A stretch of 64,000 nt of DNA from Marchantia polymorpha subsp. ruderalis (lineage: Eukaryota; Streptophyta; Marchantiopsida; Marchantiales; Marchantiaceae): assembly GCA_037833965.1 (NCBI GenBank), contig AP031358.1, forward strand, positions 15,818,001-15,882,000, in the 5' to 3' direction. Of this stretch, positions 20,901 to 31,133 are shown piece after piece. How positions within the stretch are numbered: position 1 is the first letter of the stretch; each line of letters opens with the position of its first letter. Both the position numbers and the translations under genes were made by a program. The notes beneath the pieces are model-generated. The model was not told the DNA's origin and ran no database searches. It saw nothing but the letters and a program-made list of their open reading frames with translations.

Positions 20901-21028
20901 GGTTGGGACTGCGCAGTCGAGCGGAAGAGTGGCAGGGTAGGGAGTTAGTGCGCGGCAGTCGGCCGCGCCGGAGACGCAGTACAGGTTCCGCGGAGTGTAG
21001 TGTAGCGTGGTTCCGTGCAGGCGTGTAG
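17954..21028 (+). CDS. U3p (type II), complete 1024-residue LTR-encoded protein
   Basis: Uninterrupted frame from the ATG at 17954 (context CCGACCATGACC) to UAG at 21026-21028. Residues ~1-85 are a basic extension. Residues ~93-305 are a helical domain with motifs LDFLLWGWNY, RTRDYKDRF, HWASILHRV and GTLNHLSPF. Residues ~310-700 are a Pro/Arg/Ser-rich, low-complexity linker, followed by an acidic stretch ending TEEEEEEIVGAP. Residues ~740-760 hold EQVIPLLRYLDRK, ~775-910 a charged coiled coil, then GYAHWEVKAQEKL and a basic tail. It lies wholly in U3, 36 bases before the TATA box. No catalytic motif is visible. The first domain vaguely recalls the helical extra proteins of some plant retrotransposons (the 'putative plant transposon protein' type), but I am not sure. 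Function unknown. Its integrity among decayed neighbours suggests a recent insertion. Confidence 0.85.
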   Translation: MTFDRAAENVPFLNSRFQSLVRAARIHLLAAEHSRRRRTGDFLLIEGEVSARDLELRAIRVCRERKKRGQCRSRMSGRANPRNAMTRPSRLRMVPLRLPQNGLRAFEERLIARKLDFLLWGWNYICANMVREWLEPQGPPSRGLRPHVDRWTVQDWAQALGRCAGMPRHLLFDSESIKVTKQEEAQFVELFKTGRSTKNGYRTRDYKDRFRRTLSAALMQLLQPHRACYITLWQVSFVECVIEGTPIHWASILHRVMRQHAFEEKGGTLNHLSPFLINFYRQRNCLTAAELEHFPPLSIDHPGKYVRENEVDTDAEESPTSTPSRRRDEGRHTPAARVPRKRRWREESEEEQHQEPSAPIRPRPLCEPYSRPKQKARRLVLPADSADTATIATEIGSASPERREEARTTAGATGHAATSSGERPPTGQGPPELPRAMRTDVPFAHKRTSADGRASADRRTQVDVDLRLRVGRSSPPVHRQESPPFQRRKGKEPAEEPPTRHRPSGPDPPAHHAPQFAPSAPGPSSRGDTSRERAEAAPSAGSPPIDAPSAVGPIGQGTTGVRPPAMSPSAIDVRGATPAADKAPANAPAHGPGTAPTDRSREQQTEERSDCPRDEISMRDAQSNPAQPPSAQSLSAADDGDRENAVGNQQARDGDAARVHSPSALDILATSSEAAAVPSQAAHVDDVQPHLGQSPTQSMATEILHSDDDDGGSTEEMSGAEDTEEEEEEIVGAPAAALSEQVIPLLRYLDRKVDKYADPLQPGSYIELVRRRTRTKVHTSKLLARVDQELRDLKEKHECLWGQYKLNQKFYKHSEKMKDEKLGELTKEQVKVKEALNSEQAQNRILSEELVRQTRLLEQCQLARQADEELIRRLQSECGELRAQRAEAESQLVIIEEDRRKEADRTKVETARRVAHCLKGYAHWEVKAQEKLTLREFELRAAGLLSGDSRSRRKVAKKLEAFLSKAQDTMSTLEGEVSAALQRLGLRSRAEEWQGRELVRGSRPRRRRSTGSAECSVAWFRAGV
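19378..19391. repeat. Palindrome inside the U3p coding sequence
   Basis: GCCTGTGCACAGGC, a perfect 14-base palindrome read as P-V-H-R in frame. The same site in the copy at 58466 holds several units. Confidence 0.8.
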
Positions 21029-21064
21029 CGTAGTGCAGTGTAGTGTTAGGTAGGACTTAGAAGG

Positions 21065-21093
21065 TATAAAATAGTTCCAGGCGTTTTGCCTGG
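21065..21093 (+). promoter_or_regulatory. LTR-II TATA box and R hairpin
   Basis: TATAAAATAG (21065-21074) followed by CCAGGCGTTTTGCCTGG (21077-21093). In LTR-I and some other copies the hairpin is CAAGGC...GCCTTG, so the second pair changes A-T to C-G on both arms together. Confidence 0.7.
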
Positions 21094-22038
21094 GGTTCTT
21101 TCCCATCAGAAGTGCAGATCAGGAACCCATTTCCTTTGCGTGTTTGTGTCCTTGAGTTCTGTCACCACGCATGAGGAGTTACAACTTAGCGTTCCGCATT
21201 TTGTAGCTGAAGGCCTTCGGCCGAATGTTCAGAGCTAGTACATTGGTTAGAGACTTGAGTAGTTCGGAACTGCACCGACGGGTGACTGCCGATGCTCAGA
21301 GCCAGTGACTAGTTAGATACTTGAACAGTTTCGCCCCTACACCTTCGAGTGTTTCTTTCTGATTGTACTCCTTTGGGATTTTTCCCCTAAATGCCAAAGT
21401 GAAGTTTTGCTACTTCGTGTAAGCCTTGGTTGTAAATTCAGGTTACGCTGCAGCAGGTGCCTTCGGGGTAACCCCTGTAGTATTTCTGGGAATGACAAGT
21501 GCCTGAGAATTCAAACTCTTCAATAGACTGTTGTTGTGTTACTGGAATGTTTCACAGTGAGTCCTTCAGTGCGGACCTGTGTTCTCTGCGCGTTTTGTGA
21601 GTTGAGAGTGTTGTTCACCGCGTAGGAGTGACTTCGATCCGAAGTAGGCAGTCCAAACCGGGTTTCCTACACTAGCAGCAAGCTAGTGGAAGTGTTGTAA
21701 AAGCCGGAGTTGGAAGTCACTACCCGCAGCTTCGCCGAGTGTGCTCGCGAGAGACTTTCCCCCTGAAATCCTGAAGTAGAGGTCCTAACGGATCTCTGGG
21801 TTGTGTTTCTGTAGTTTCAGGTGTGTGTGTGTGTGTGTGTTACGCTGCACTGTGCGACCTCCGAGTGCGCTCCGAGTGGACACTTGCAGTATTTCTGGGA
21901 GTGACAGTTGCCTGAGAATTCAAACTCCTCAATAGTCTGTTAAAACGTGACACTTTGTACCCTGTGTGTTCCTCTGTCCCTGTGGGTTCGACCTTTCTAC
22001 CACTATATTGCAGTTTTAGCCTTTAGTGGGTTATTACA
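21094..22038 (+). other. R-U5 region of LTR-II (non-coding)
   Basis: No gene is visible. It contains an internal duplication: a block starting GTTACGCTGCA and including TATTTCTGGGA(A/G)TGACA and GCCTGAGAATTCAAACTC occurs at about 21443-21535 and again at about 21839-21945. A (GT)n tract at 21821-21840 sits just before the second copy. The end is GGGTTATTACA. The same layout is found in the other R-U5 regions. Confidence 0.7.
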
Positions 22039-22710
22039 ATGGAAGATTGAGGATATGAAGGGCATACCTGCAAAGTATGGAGAGCACAGGATCGACTTGT
22101 TGGACGAGGCAGTTCCGGTTCGCCAACGCCAATATAGGCTCAACCCGAAATATTCATTGTTGGTGAAGGACGAAATCGATAAGTATCTGAGCGCAGGGAT
22201 AATCTACCCGGTACTCAGTAGCGAGTGGGTGTCGCCTATTGTAATCGTGCCCAAGAAACTGACAGGGAAGATCCGGGTGTGCCAGGACTTCCGAAAGCTA
22301 AACGCAGCAACACGCAAGGACCATCACCCTCTTCCTTTTACGGACTCTATTTTAGATCATGTCGCAGGGCATGAATGCTACAGTTTCCTAGACGAGTTCT
22401 CCGGCTACAACCAGGTGTCCATCAGAGAACAGGACAAGGACAAGACAACCTTCACGACCGAATGGGGAACCTACGCTTACCACAAGATGCCTTTCGGGCT
22501 GTGCAACGCGCCGGCGACGTTCTAGCGGATGATGACAAACATCTTCCAAGAGCACCTGAGAAAGTTCCTGGAAATTTTCATCGATGACTTTTGTGTCTTC
22601 GGTAAGAGGTCGGAGCACCTTAACCACCTTCGGCAGACGTTTGACAGATGTCGGGAAAGCAGCTTGTCCTTACACCCAGAGAAGTGTTTTTTCTTTATGA
22701 CCAGCGGGAT
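22039..22710 (+). pseudogene. pol: G0 pol, reverse transcriptase segment
   Basis: Picks up G0 pol after the solo LTR (ATGGA duplicate, then KIEDMKGIPAKYGEHRIDLL). It contains the fingers/palm of the reverse transcriptase, VCQDFRKLN, FLDEFSGYNQV and FIDDFCVFG. A UAG at 22525 replaces a CAG (PATF then stop). It is cut by the reversed LTR at 22711. FIDD in place of the commoner YVDD is shared with the Athila group. Confidence 0.9.
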
Positions 22711-25700
22711 TGTAATAACCCACTAAAGGCTAAAACTGCAATATAGTGGTAGAAAGGTCGAACCCACAGGGACAGAGGAACACACAGGGTACAAAGTGTC
22801 ACGTTTAACAGACTATTGAGGAGTTTGAATTCTCAAGCGACTGTCACTCCCAGAAATACTGCAAGTGTCCACTCGGAGCGCACTCGGAGGTCGCACAGTG
22901 CAGCGTAACACACACACACACACACAAGCCTGAAACTATAGAAACACAACCTAGAGATCCGTTAGGACCTCTACTCAAGATTTCAGGGGGGAAAAGTCTC
23001 TCGAGAGTACACTCTGCGAAGCTGCGGGTAGTGACTCCCAACTCCGGCTTTTACAACACTTCCGCTAGCTTGCTGCTAGCGTAGGAAACCCGGTTTGGAC
23101 TGCCTACATCGGATCAAAGTCACTTAGACGCGGTGAACAACACTCTCAACTCACAAAACGCGCAGAGAAAACAGGTCCACACTGAAGGACTCACTGAGAA
23201 ACATTCCAGTAACACAATAACAGTCTATTGAAGAGTTTGAATTCTTAGGCACTTGTCATTCCTAGAAATACTACAGGGGTTACCCTGAAGGCACCTGCTG
23301 CAGCGTAACCTGAATTTACAACCAAGTCCTCCGCTCGACTGCGCAGTCCTAACCGCTGCAACGCCGCGGACACCTCCACCTCGAGGGTGGACATGGTATC
23401 TCGCGCCTGCGACAGAAAAGCGTCTAACTTCTTCGCCACCTTCCGCCGATTCCTGCTGTCGCCTGACAACAACCCTGCTGCGCGAAGTTCAAACTCACGC
23501 AGTGTGAGTTTCTCCTGCGCCGCCACTTCCGAGTGGGTGTAGCCCTTGAGACAGTGGGCGACACGCCTCGCCATCTCCTCCTTCGTGCGATCTGCCTCTC
23601 GCCTGCGATCATCTTCAATTACCACCAACTGCGATTCGGCCTCCGCACGCTGCGCTCTCAATTCCCCACACTCTGACTGTAGCCTGCGGATTAAATCCTC
23701 ATCCGCCTGTCGTGCGAGCTGACACTGCTCTAACAACCGCGTCTGTCGCACGAGCTCCTTTGACAAAATCCGATTCTGGGTCTGCTCAGAAATCAGTGCT
23801 TCCGTGACCTTCACTTGCTCCTTGGTGAGCTCTTCCAGTCTCCCATCCCTCACCTTTTCGGAGTACTTGTAGAATTCTGATTGAGGTTATACTGACCCCA
23901 CAAGCATTCATGCTTCTCTCGCAGATCCTTAAGTTCCCGGTCCACCCGAGCTAGTAGCTTGCTAGTGTGGACTTTAGTGCGAGTCCGCCTGCGCACTAAT
24001 TTGATGTAAGATCCCGGCTGAAGTGGATCGGCGTATTTATCAAATTTGCGATCCAAGTACTTCAGCAACGGTATCACCTGCTTAGAGAGCGCCGCCGCCG
24101 GCGCTCCAACAATTTCCTCCTCCTCCTCCTCGGTATCCCCTGCTCCCGACATTGCTTCTGTGGAGCCTCCGTCGTCATCATCCGAGTTAAGGATTTCAGT
24201 CGCCATTGATTGCGTTGGCGACTGACCCGAGTGGGGCTGCACGTCGTCTACGGGTGCTGCCCGCGAAGGCACAGCTGCAGCCTCGCTGCTCTTCGCCAAA
24301 ATGTCCAAGGCGGTGGGCGAATGTGGCCGTGCTACATCCCCGTCGCCCGCTTGCCGGTCTTCGACCGTATCCTCTCTGCCGCTGACGTCCGCCGCCGAAG
24401 GCGATCGAGCGGAGGGTGTCTGCGCGGGGTTTGATTGCGCATCGCGCACCGAAATTTCGTCCCGCGAACAGTCAATCCGCTCCTCCGTCAGGTCCTGCTC
24501 CCTCGATCGGTCCTGCGCGAGGGCTGTGCCTGGCCTGTGCGCAGGCGCAAATGCCGACGCCTTGTCCGCCGCAGGCGCAGCGCCGAAGGTGTCTATCGCC
24601 GAAGGCGACATAGCCGGAGGCCGCTCGCCCAATGTCCCTTGGCCCGAAGGCCCTACCGCCGAAGGCGCATCTACCGGCGGACTACCCGCCGATGGTGCGG
24701 CCTCCGCACGCTCCCTGTTCGCATCTCTTCGGCCCGAAGGCCCTGGCGCCGAAGGCGCAATTCGCGGCGCGTTGGGCGCCGGAGGGTCTGGTCCCGAAGG
24801 CCCGTGATCCGTAGGCGGATCATCTGCCGGCTCCTTCCCCTTCCTACGTTGGAACGGGGGTGAATCCTGCCTGTGCACAGGCGGACTGCTTCTTCCTACG
24901 CGTAGGCGTAGGTCCACGTCCGCGTGTGGTCGCCTTTCCGTCGAGGCTCGCCTGTGCGCAGGCGGAACACCTGTCCGCAACGCACGTGGTAACTCCGGAG
25001 GCCCTTGGCCCGTAGGCGACCTCTCGTCCGTCAAATGTGCAGCGTGGCCCGTCGCTCATGCAACCGTCCGCGCTCCCTCGTTCTTCTCCGGCGACGCACT
25101 TCCTTTCTCCGTGGCAATCGTCGCCGTGTCCGCGCTGCTAGCTGGTAACACAAGCATGCGCGCCTTCTGCTTCGGCCGGCTGCACACTTCGTGCAACGGC
25201 CGCTGCCGAATGGGAGCAGTGGGTTCTTGATGCTGCTCCTCTTCGGACTCCTCTCTCCATCGCCGCTTCCGCGGCACTCTTGCTGCAGGAGTATTTCTCC
25301 CTTCGTCCCTCCGTCTTGGCGGAGTAGAAGTCGGCGACTCCTCTACGTCAGTGTCGACCTCGTTATCCCGCACATACTTCCCGGGATGGTCGACGGACAA
25401 CGGCGGAAAGCGAGCAAGCTCCGCCGCGGTCAAACAATTCCGCTGCCGATAAAAATTGATGAGGAAAGGAGAGAGATGATTTAGAGTTCCCCCCTTCTCC
25501 TCAAAAGCGTGTTGTCGCATCACTCTGTGCAGGATGCTCGCCTAGTGAATTGGAGCTCTCTCGATGATGCACTCCACAAAAGAGACCTGGCACAATGTGA
25601 TGTAGCAGGCGCGGTGTGGCTGCAGTAATTGCAGCAGCGCCGTAGCCACAGTTCGGCGGAAGCGATCCTTGTAATCGCGGATCTTGTACCCATTCTTGGT

Positions 25701-27488
25701 AGACCTCTCCCGCTTGAACAGCTCCACAAATTGCGCCTCGTCCTGCTTAGACACCTTGACGCTCTCACTATCAAAGAGAAGGTGCCCTGGGATGCCGGCA
25801 CACCTCCCTAATGCCTGCGCCCAATCTTGGACTGTCCACCGATCGACATGCGGACGCAATCCGCGCGAGGGTGGTCCCCGTGGCTCTAGCCACTTGCGCA
25901 CCATATCCGCACAAATGTAGTTCCATCCCCATAGCAAGAAATCGAGCTTTCTTGCTATCAGCCGCTCCTCGTAAGCGCGCAGCCCGTTCTGTGGCAGTCG
26001 GAGCGGCAGCATCCGCAATCGGCTCAGCCTCGACATTGCGTTCTTGGAATTCGCCTGTTCGCTAATTCTCCTTCTGCTCCGCTCGAGCTCCTTGCTTCCT
26101 CGGCAAACTCTAATCTCACTCAATTCCAAATCACGCGCACTCACTTCTCTCTCAATCACCAAGTAATCCTCTGCGCGGCGATGTCGGGAATGCTTAGCAG
26201 CTAGCAGATGGACGCGCGCAGCTCGCACTAGAAAATGGAATCGCGAATTCAAGAATGGGGCGCTCTCCGTCTCCCTGTCGAAGGTCATGGTCGGCTCTTG
26301 CCCGTGCGGGTCGACTCAAATGATGGCCGCGCCGGCTCTACGCTAAAACGGTCTCCGCTCTCACGCGCGGCTTCACGCTCCGCCGACGCCGATTTAACCC
26401 CACACGCTCGAATTGGCGAATTTGAACTCCGCAAACGTACTACGCCGCGGACATGGGTGCGCAGCGCCGAAGGCGGATTTTCCGCCTTGCGCGGTACACT
26501 CGTTCGTACCGCTCCTCAGCCAATCCTCCTTTGCCTCGGCGCTCGTCCGCACGTCAGACAAAAATTCAACTTCCGCCTGTGCGCAGGCGGACTCCTCGGC
26601 GGATTCTCCGCCGGCGCGGAACTTCACCCGCCTGTGCACAGGCGCTCGCCTGTGCGCAGGCAAAGTCCGTCCGCGTCGATGCGCTGGCGCGGAAGGCGTT
26701 GACCGCGGTCAACCGACTCCGTCCCGACTGTCCGTTCCTTGTCTCTCCGTCGGCGCTCTCGCCGCCGCAACTCCGTCCGACCACGAGAGCATCCATCCGT
26801 CTCGTCCGTACAGTCCGTACGGATTTCACTATTCTGGCGGCTCCTTGCTCGTCCGCGCCGTTGCGCTGGCGAAGAAGGCGCCGTACAATTTCTACCTCCC
26901 AAGGCGCATTTCTAGGGCCGAAGGCGGATTTCCCGCCGACGCCGAAGCGCCTGTGCACAGGCGGACGCCTGTGCGTAGGCGAACTTCGCGCCTACATCAA
27001 AACCCTATGTCGCCTGTGCGCAGGCGACTTCCTTCGTCCGCGCATAGGACAAAACTTCTTCGCCTATGCGCAGGCGGAAAGCTGGATATCTTACAACCTT
27101 CATAACTCTCGGAACCCTCATCCGTTCGTGGCGTTCTTGGGCTCGTTAGAATCAGCGCGTCGAGCTCTTTCCAACGAAACCCTAACTAAGTCAAGGCGTT
27201 TGGGGGTTGACCTAAATATGAAGGATTTCCCTACCGCCGCGGACGCAGCGCCGAAGGCGGATTTTGCGCCTTGCGCCGTAGGGATCATACCTTCAGAGCT
27301 CGCAGGGGGTGGTGCCCTTCCTTGATGTTGCACCCAACTCCTAGATTCTACGAGATCCCTCGAGAATCTTTGCGATCTTCCGAATTCACTCTATTTTGAT
27401 GCACCGAAGGCTATTTACATTGCTGCCTTGGTACAGTTTTCCAAAAATGTTTTAATTTCCTCAAAATTACCAAAAGTGGGGTACCACA
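22711..27488 (-). mobile_element. Solo LTR-II, reversed
   Basis: Plus-strand edges are TGTAATAACCC on the left and GGGGTACCACA on the right, flanked by the TSD GGGAT (22706-22710 and 27489-27493). On the minus strand the U3 leader is 27488-26289 (no gene; palindromes and a stem-loop module), U3p is 26288-23327, and U5 is 23326-22711. A deletion joins the U3p C-terminus straight to U5 near 23326, removing the TATA box, the hairpin and most of R. Confidence 0.9.
23327..26288 (-). pseudogene. U3p (type II), reversed, with two stops, a frameshift and a lost C-terminus
   Basis: Starts at the ATG at 26288 (MTFDRETESAPFLNSRF) and follows the whole type II protein. Lesions: UAG at 25542-25544 where other copies have the Trp of HWA; UGA at 25056-25058 in the linker; a frame change near 23880 after CLWGQYNLNQ; and loss of the last ~35 residues at the deletion near 23326, after RSRAED. 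The linker contains an in-frame GCCTGTGCACAGGC (24869-24882). The coiled coil is otherwise well preserved. Confidence 0.85.
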
Positions 27489-28369
27489 GGGATCTTGCTG
27501 GGGCACAGAGTTTTGTCCGACGGCATTGCGGTGGATGTCGAGAAGGTAAAGATTATTCTCGAACTTCAGCCGCCGACGAACCTGCGCGAGTTGAGAGCCT
27601 TTCTTGGCCATGTAGGCTATTACAGAAGGTTCATAAATATGTACGCCATCTTGGCAGCCGATCTAACAAAGCTGCTTAAGAAGGAGGAGCCCTATGTGTG
27701 GGGAAAGGAGCAACAGCTAGCCTTTGAAACACTCAAAGCTAAACTGACGATTGCTCCGGTTCTAAGGAGCCCGGATTGGAACAGACCCTTCCATGTCTAT
27801 GTAGACACGTCGGCATTTGCAATAGGAGTAGTTCTCAGTCAGAAGGACGACAACAAGAAAGACTACCCGATTTACTTCGCGAGCCGTTAGTTGTCGGTAG
27901 CAGAGAAGAAATACACAACAACTGAGAGGGAGGCGTTGGGAATGGTATACTCCTGTAAGAAGTTCAGACATTATTTGATCTGCTATGAGTTCGTGTTTCA
28001 TGTGGATCATTACGCATTACAGCACCTAGTGAAGAAGGCGGATCTGTCCGGACGTATTGCCAGGTGGGTACTACTGCTGCAGGAATTCACCTACACTGTG
28101 CAGACTAGGAAGGGCGTTCACCACGAGAATGCAGACTACCTCTCCAGACTATGGACCGAACCCATAGAAGAGGAAGTAGTGGATGATTTCCCCGACGAAC
28201 AACTTTTTCAGTTGTCCGCCAGCCATGAGTCTAGGTATGCGGACCTGTACAGGTTTCTGATCACACTCCAATGTCCGGAAGGATTGGATGTGGAGCAGCG
28301 AACAGTCTTCGTGCATAAAGCTGGACCTTACCAGCTCCAACAGGGGGTCTTATTCAAGAAGATGGCAGA
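27489..28369 (+). pseudogene. pol: G0 pol, end of reverse transcriptase and RNase H
   Basis: Continues from the GGGAT duplicate: LLGHRVLSDGIAVD, then the connection region and RNase H (YVDTSAFAIGVVLSQ, TTTEREALGMVYS, FHVDHYALQHL). A UAG at 27888-27890 replaces the Gln of ASRQL. It reaches the residues FKKMAD, where the solo LTR-III at 28370 intervenes. Confidence 0.9.
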
Positions 28370-28569
28370 TGTGGTAACCCACTTTTTGTTTTTTTGTCGG
28401 AACTGAAACATTTTTGAATAGTAAGTACCGCGGCAGCAGCTGTAAATAGTAATCGGTACGCAAAACCAGAGTAAAAAGAGGATCGAGGACAGTCAAGGGG
28501 TTTTGGGCTTAGGCCACAGTGGTACGCTTGGGACTGAACGGGCGGTTCATGCTGCAGGATCCGCTTCGA

Positions 28570-29700
28570 GCACCTTCGGCGGTAGATCACTCATAACTTT
28601 CTCAATTCGTAACGCCTTGAGTCGCTTCGGGTCTCGTTGGAAAGAGCCAAACGCGTTGGTTCTAACGACCCAAGAACTTGTGAAACGGATGAGAGATCAC
28701 TGAGTTATGAGTGTCGGAAGTTACTTATGGGGGCCTTCGGCGGTAGAGCGACTTTGGCGGTGACCCTTCGGCGGAAGAACCGCCGGAAGATGCGACTTCG
28801 GCGGTAGACGCCTTCGGGTCAACGCCTTCGGCGACGCGCATTCGGCGGAAGAGTGAATCCCTTATAACTTTCTCAATTCGCAACGCCTCGACTTGATTAG
28901 GGTCTCGTTGGAAAGAGCTCAACGCGCTGATTCCAACGAGCCCAAGAACGCCAACAACGGATGAGGACTCCGGGAGTTATGAAGGTTGTAAGATACTCAA
29001 CTTTCCGCCTACGCCCAGGCGAAGAAAGTTTTGTCCTATGCGCGGACGAAGGAAGTCGCCTATGCACAGGCGAAATAGGGTTTTTTGACGTATGCGCGAA
29101 GTTCGCCTACACACAGGCGTTCGCCTGTGCACAGGCGCTTCGGCGTCGGCGGGAAATCCGCCTTCGGCCCTAGAAATGCGCCTTCGGGGTTGGAACTTGT
29201 ACGGCGCCACCGCAACAGCACGGAAGGACGCGGACGCCTGTGGATAGGCGGCCTGTGCACAGGCGGACGGCCTGTGGATAGGCGGCTTGCGCATAGGCGG
29301 CCTATGCACAGGCAAATGCCTTCGGCGGAAGGGAAAAACCGTGATAACGTTTTCAATTCTTAATGGTTTGAGTTAGTTAGTTTTTCGTTGGAAAGAGCTC
29401 AACACGCTCGTTCCAACGAGCCCAAGAACGCTTAGAACGGATGAGGACTTAGGGAGTTATGACTATCGGAAGATCCGGCGGGAATTCCGCCTACGCGGAA
29501 GGGAGATCAACTTTTGTCCGATGCGCGGACGGACGCCTTCGGCGATTGCAAGCCTTCGGCGAAGCAGTAAAACCGGCATATCTTTTTCAATTCTTAGCGG
29601 TTTGACTTGATTCGGGTGTCGTTGGAAAGAACTCGACGAGCTGGTTCCAACGAGACCAAGATCTCTTGAAACGGATCAGTCATCAATGAGTTATGAGCGT
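28570..29700 (+). repeat. Stem-loop modules of the solo LTR-III
   Basis: At least four modules in the sense of the LTR: CATAACTTTCTCAATTC, then a CTCGTTGGAA...TTCCAACGAG-type hairpin, then CCAAGAACG and GGATGAGGACT. They are the reverse complement of the modules at 7180-8640, because this LTR lies in the opposite orientation. Confidence 0.8.
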
Positions 29701-30161
29701 CGAAAGCGGCTGTCATGGTTAGAAGAGAGGCGTTAACATATAGAGGAGCCTTCAGCGTTAACAGTTAGAGGGGCCTTCGGCCCAAGGCGGCCTGCGAGTA
29801 GGCGGCTTGCGTGTAGGACGCATGGGACCCACAGTCCTCGGATTTTGGAGAAGGAATTTTGGCCTAGGTTTAGAGATCTTGCGGGGCCCATATCTTTGCG
29901 ATGGACAGTCGGATGGATCTGAAATTTTGTGGGGCCATTAATCTCGGCCGGCCACGCATGCCTGCAAATTTTCAGCCTCAGATCTTGGATGGAAAGGCAC
30001 TGGCGGCTCTGTACAGTAGGCTTAGGATTTAGATTTAGGGTTAGGGTTAGATTTAGGTTGTAAGTTAGAGAAGAAGGCAGCCGCCGACTCCTCAGCTGTA
30101 GGATCTGTTGCGGCTCGCACCATGGCGTAGTGCAGTGTAGTGCTAGTTAGGACTTAGAAGG

Positions 30162-30190
30162 TATAAAGTAGTTCAAGGCGTTTTGCCTTG
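30162..30190 (+). promoter_or_regulatory. LTR-III TATA box and R hairpin
   Basis: TATAAAGTAG (30162-30171) followed by CAAGGCGTTTTGCCTTG (30174-30190). Confidence 0.65.
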
Positions 30191-31133
30191 GGTTCTTTCC
30201 CAATTTTGGAAGTGCAGATCAGGAACTCATTTTCTCTGCGTGTTTGTGTCCTTAGTTCTGTCACCACGCAAGAGGAGCTACAACTTAGCGTTCCGCATTT
30301 TGTAGCTGAAGGTCTTCGGCCGAATGTTCAGAGCTAGTACATTGGTTAGAGACTTGAGTAGTTCGGATCTACACCTGCGGGTGATTGCCGATGCTTAGAG
30401 CCAGTGACTAGTTAGATACTTGAATAGTTTCGCCCCTACACCTTCGAGTGTTTGTTCCTGATTGTACTCCTTCGGGATTTTTCCCCTGAATGCCAAAGTG
30501 AAGTTTTGTTACTTCGTGTAAGCCTTGGTTGTAAATTCAGGTTACGCTGCAGCAAGTGTCTTCAGGGTAACCCCTGTAGTATTTCTGGGAATGACAAGTG
30601 CCTAAGAATTCAAACTCTTCAATAGACTGTCATTGTGTTACTGGAATGTTTCTCAGTGAGTCCTTCAGTGCGGACCTGTGTTCTCTGCGTGTTTTGTGAG
30701 TTGAGAGTGTTGTTCACCGCGTATGAGTGACTTCGATCCAAAGTAGGCAGTCCAACCCGGGTTTCCTACGCTAGCAGCAAGCTAGTGGAAGTGTTGGAAA
30801 AGCCGGAGTTGGAAATCACTACCCGCAGCTTCGCTGAGTGTACTCTTGAGAGATCTTCCCCCTGAAATCTTGAGTAGAGGTCCTAACGGATCTCTGGGTT
30901 GTGTTTCTGTAGTTTCAGGTGTGTGTGTGTGTGTGTTACGTTGCACTGTGCGACTTCCGAGTGCGCTCCGAGTGGACACTTGCAGTATTTCTGGGAGTGA
31001 CAGTCGCCTGAGAATTCAAACTCCTCAATAGTCTGTTAAACGTGACACTTTGTGCCCTGTGTGTTCCTCTGTCCCTGTGGGTTCGACCTTTCTACCACTA
31101 TATTGCAGTTTTAGCCTTTAGTGGGTTATTACA

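Larger units (their letters stand above)
16712..22038 (+). mobile_element. Solo LTR-II, complete (5327 bases)
   Basis: Begins TGTGGTACCCC, ends TTATTACA, and is flanked by the 5-bp TSD ATGGA (16707-16711 and 22039-22043). It interrupts G0 pol, whose sequence is continuous across the two flanks. Order: U3 leader with a stem-loop module and many palindromes, no gene (16712-17953); intact U3p frame (17954-21028); TATA box (21065); R-U5 (21094-22038). It is the reference copy for LTR-II and has all the marks of an LTR left by recombination of a full element. Confidence 0.92.
28370..31133 (+). mobile_element. Solo LTR-III, non-coding (2764 bases)
   Basis: Begins TGTGGTAACCCACTTTTTG and ends GGGTTATTACA, with the TSD GCAGA (28365-28369 and 31134-31138). 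It carries no U3p frame. U3 has stem-loop modules with hairpins near 28635, 28900, 29385 and 29620, palindrome-rich spacers (many GCCTGTGCACAGGC and GCCTGTGGATAGGC variants at 29050-29320) and a reversed telomere-like tract (about 30025-30060). The promoter is at 30162 and R-U5 at 30191-31133 with a (GT)n tract. More diverged than the two reversed LTR-III copies. Confidence 0.9.

Noticed and set aside
16712..22038. A DNA transposon with short terminal inverted repeats (TGTGGTA / TAATACA-like ends), 5-bp target duplication and one large gene.
   Set aside because: At first sight the unit has no LTRs and a single unknown protein. But G1 shows the same TGTGGTA start directly after a polypurine tract and the same TTATTACA end directly before a primer binding site, so the unit is an LTR.
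26413..27325. Long plus-strand frame across the reversed LTR-II leader.
   Set aside because: It is the antisense of a non-coding U3 leader, composed of repeated palindrome translations, and is not kept in the other LTR-II copies.
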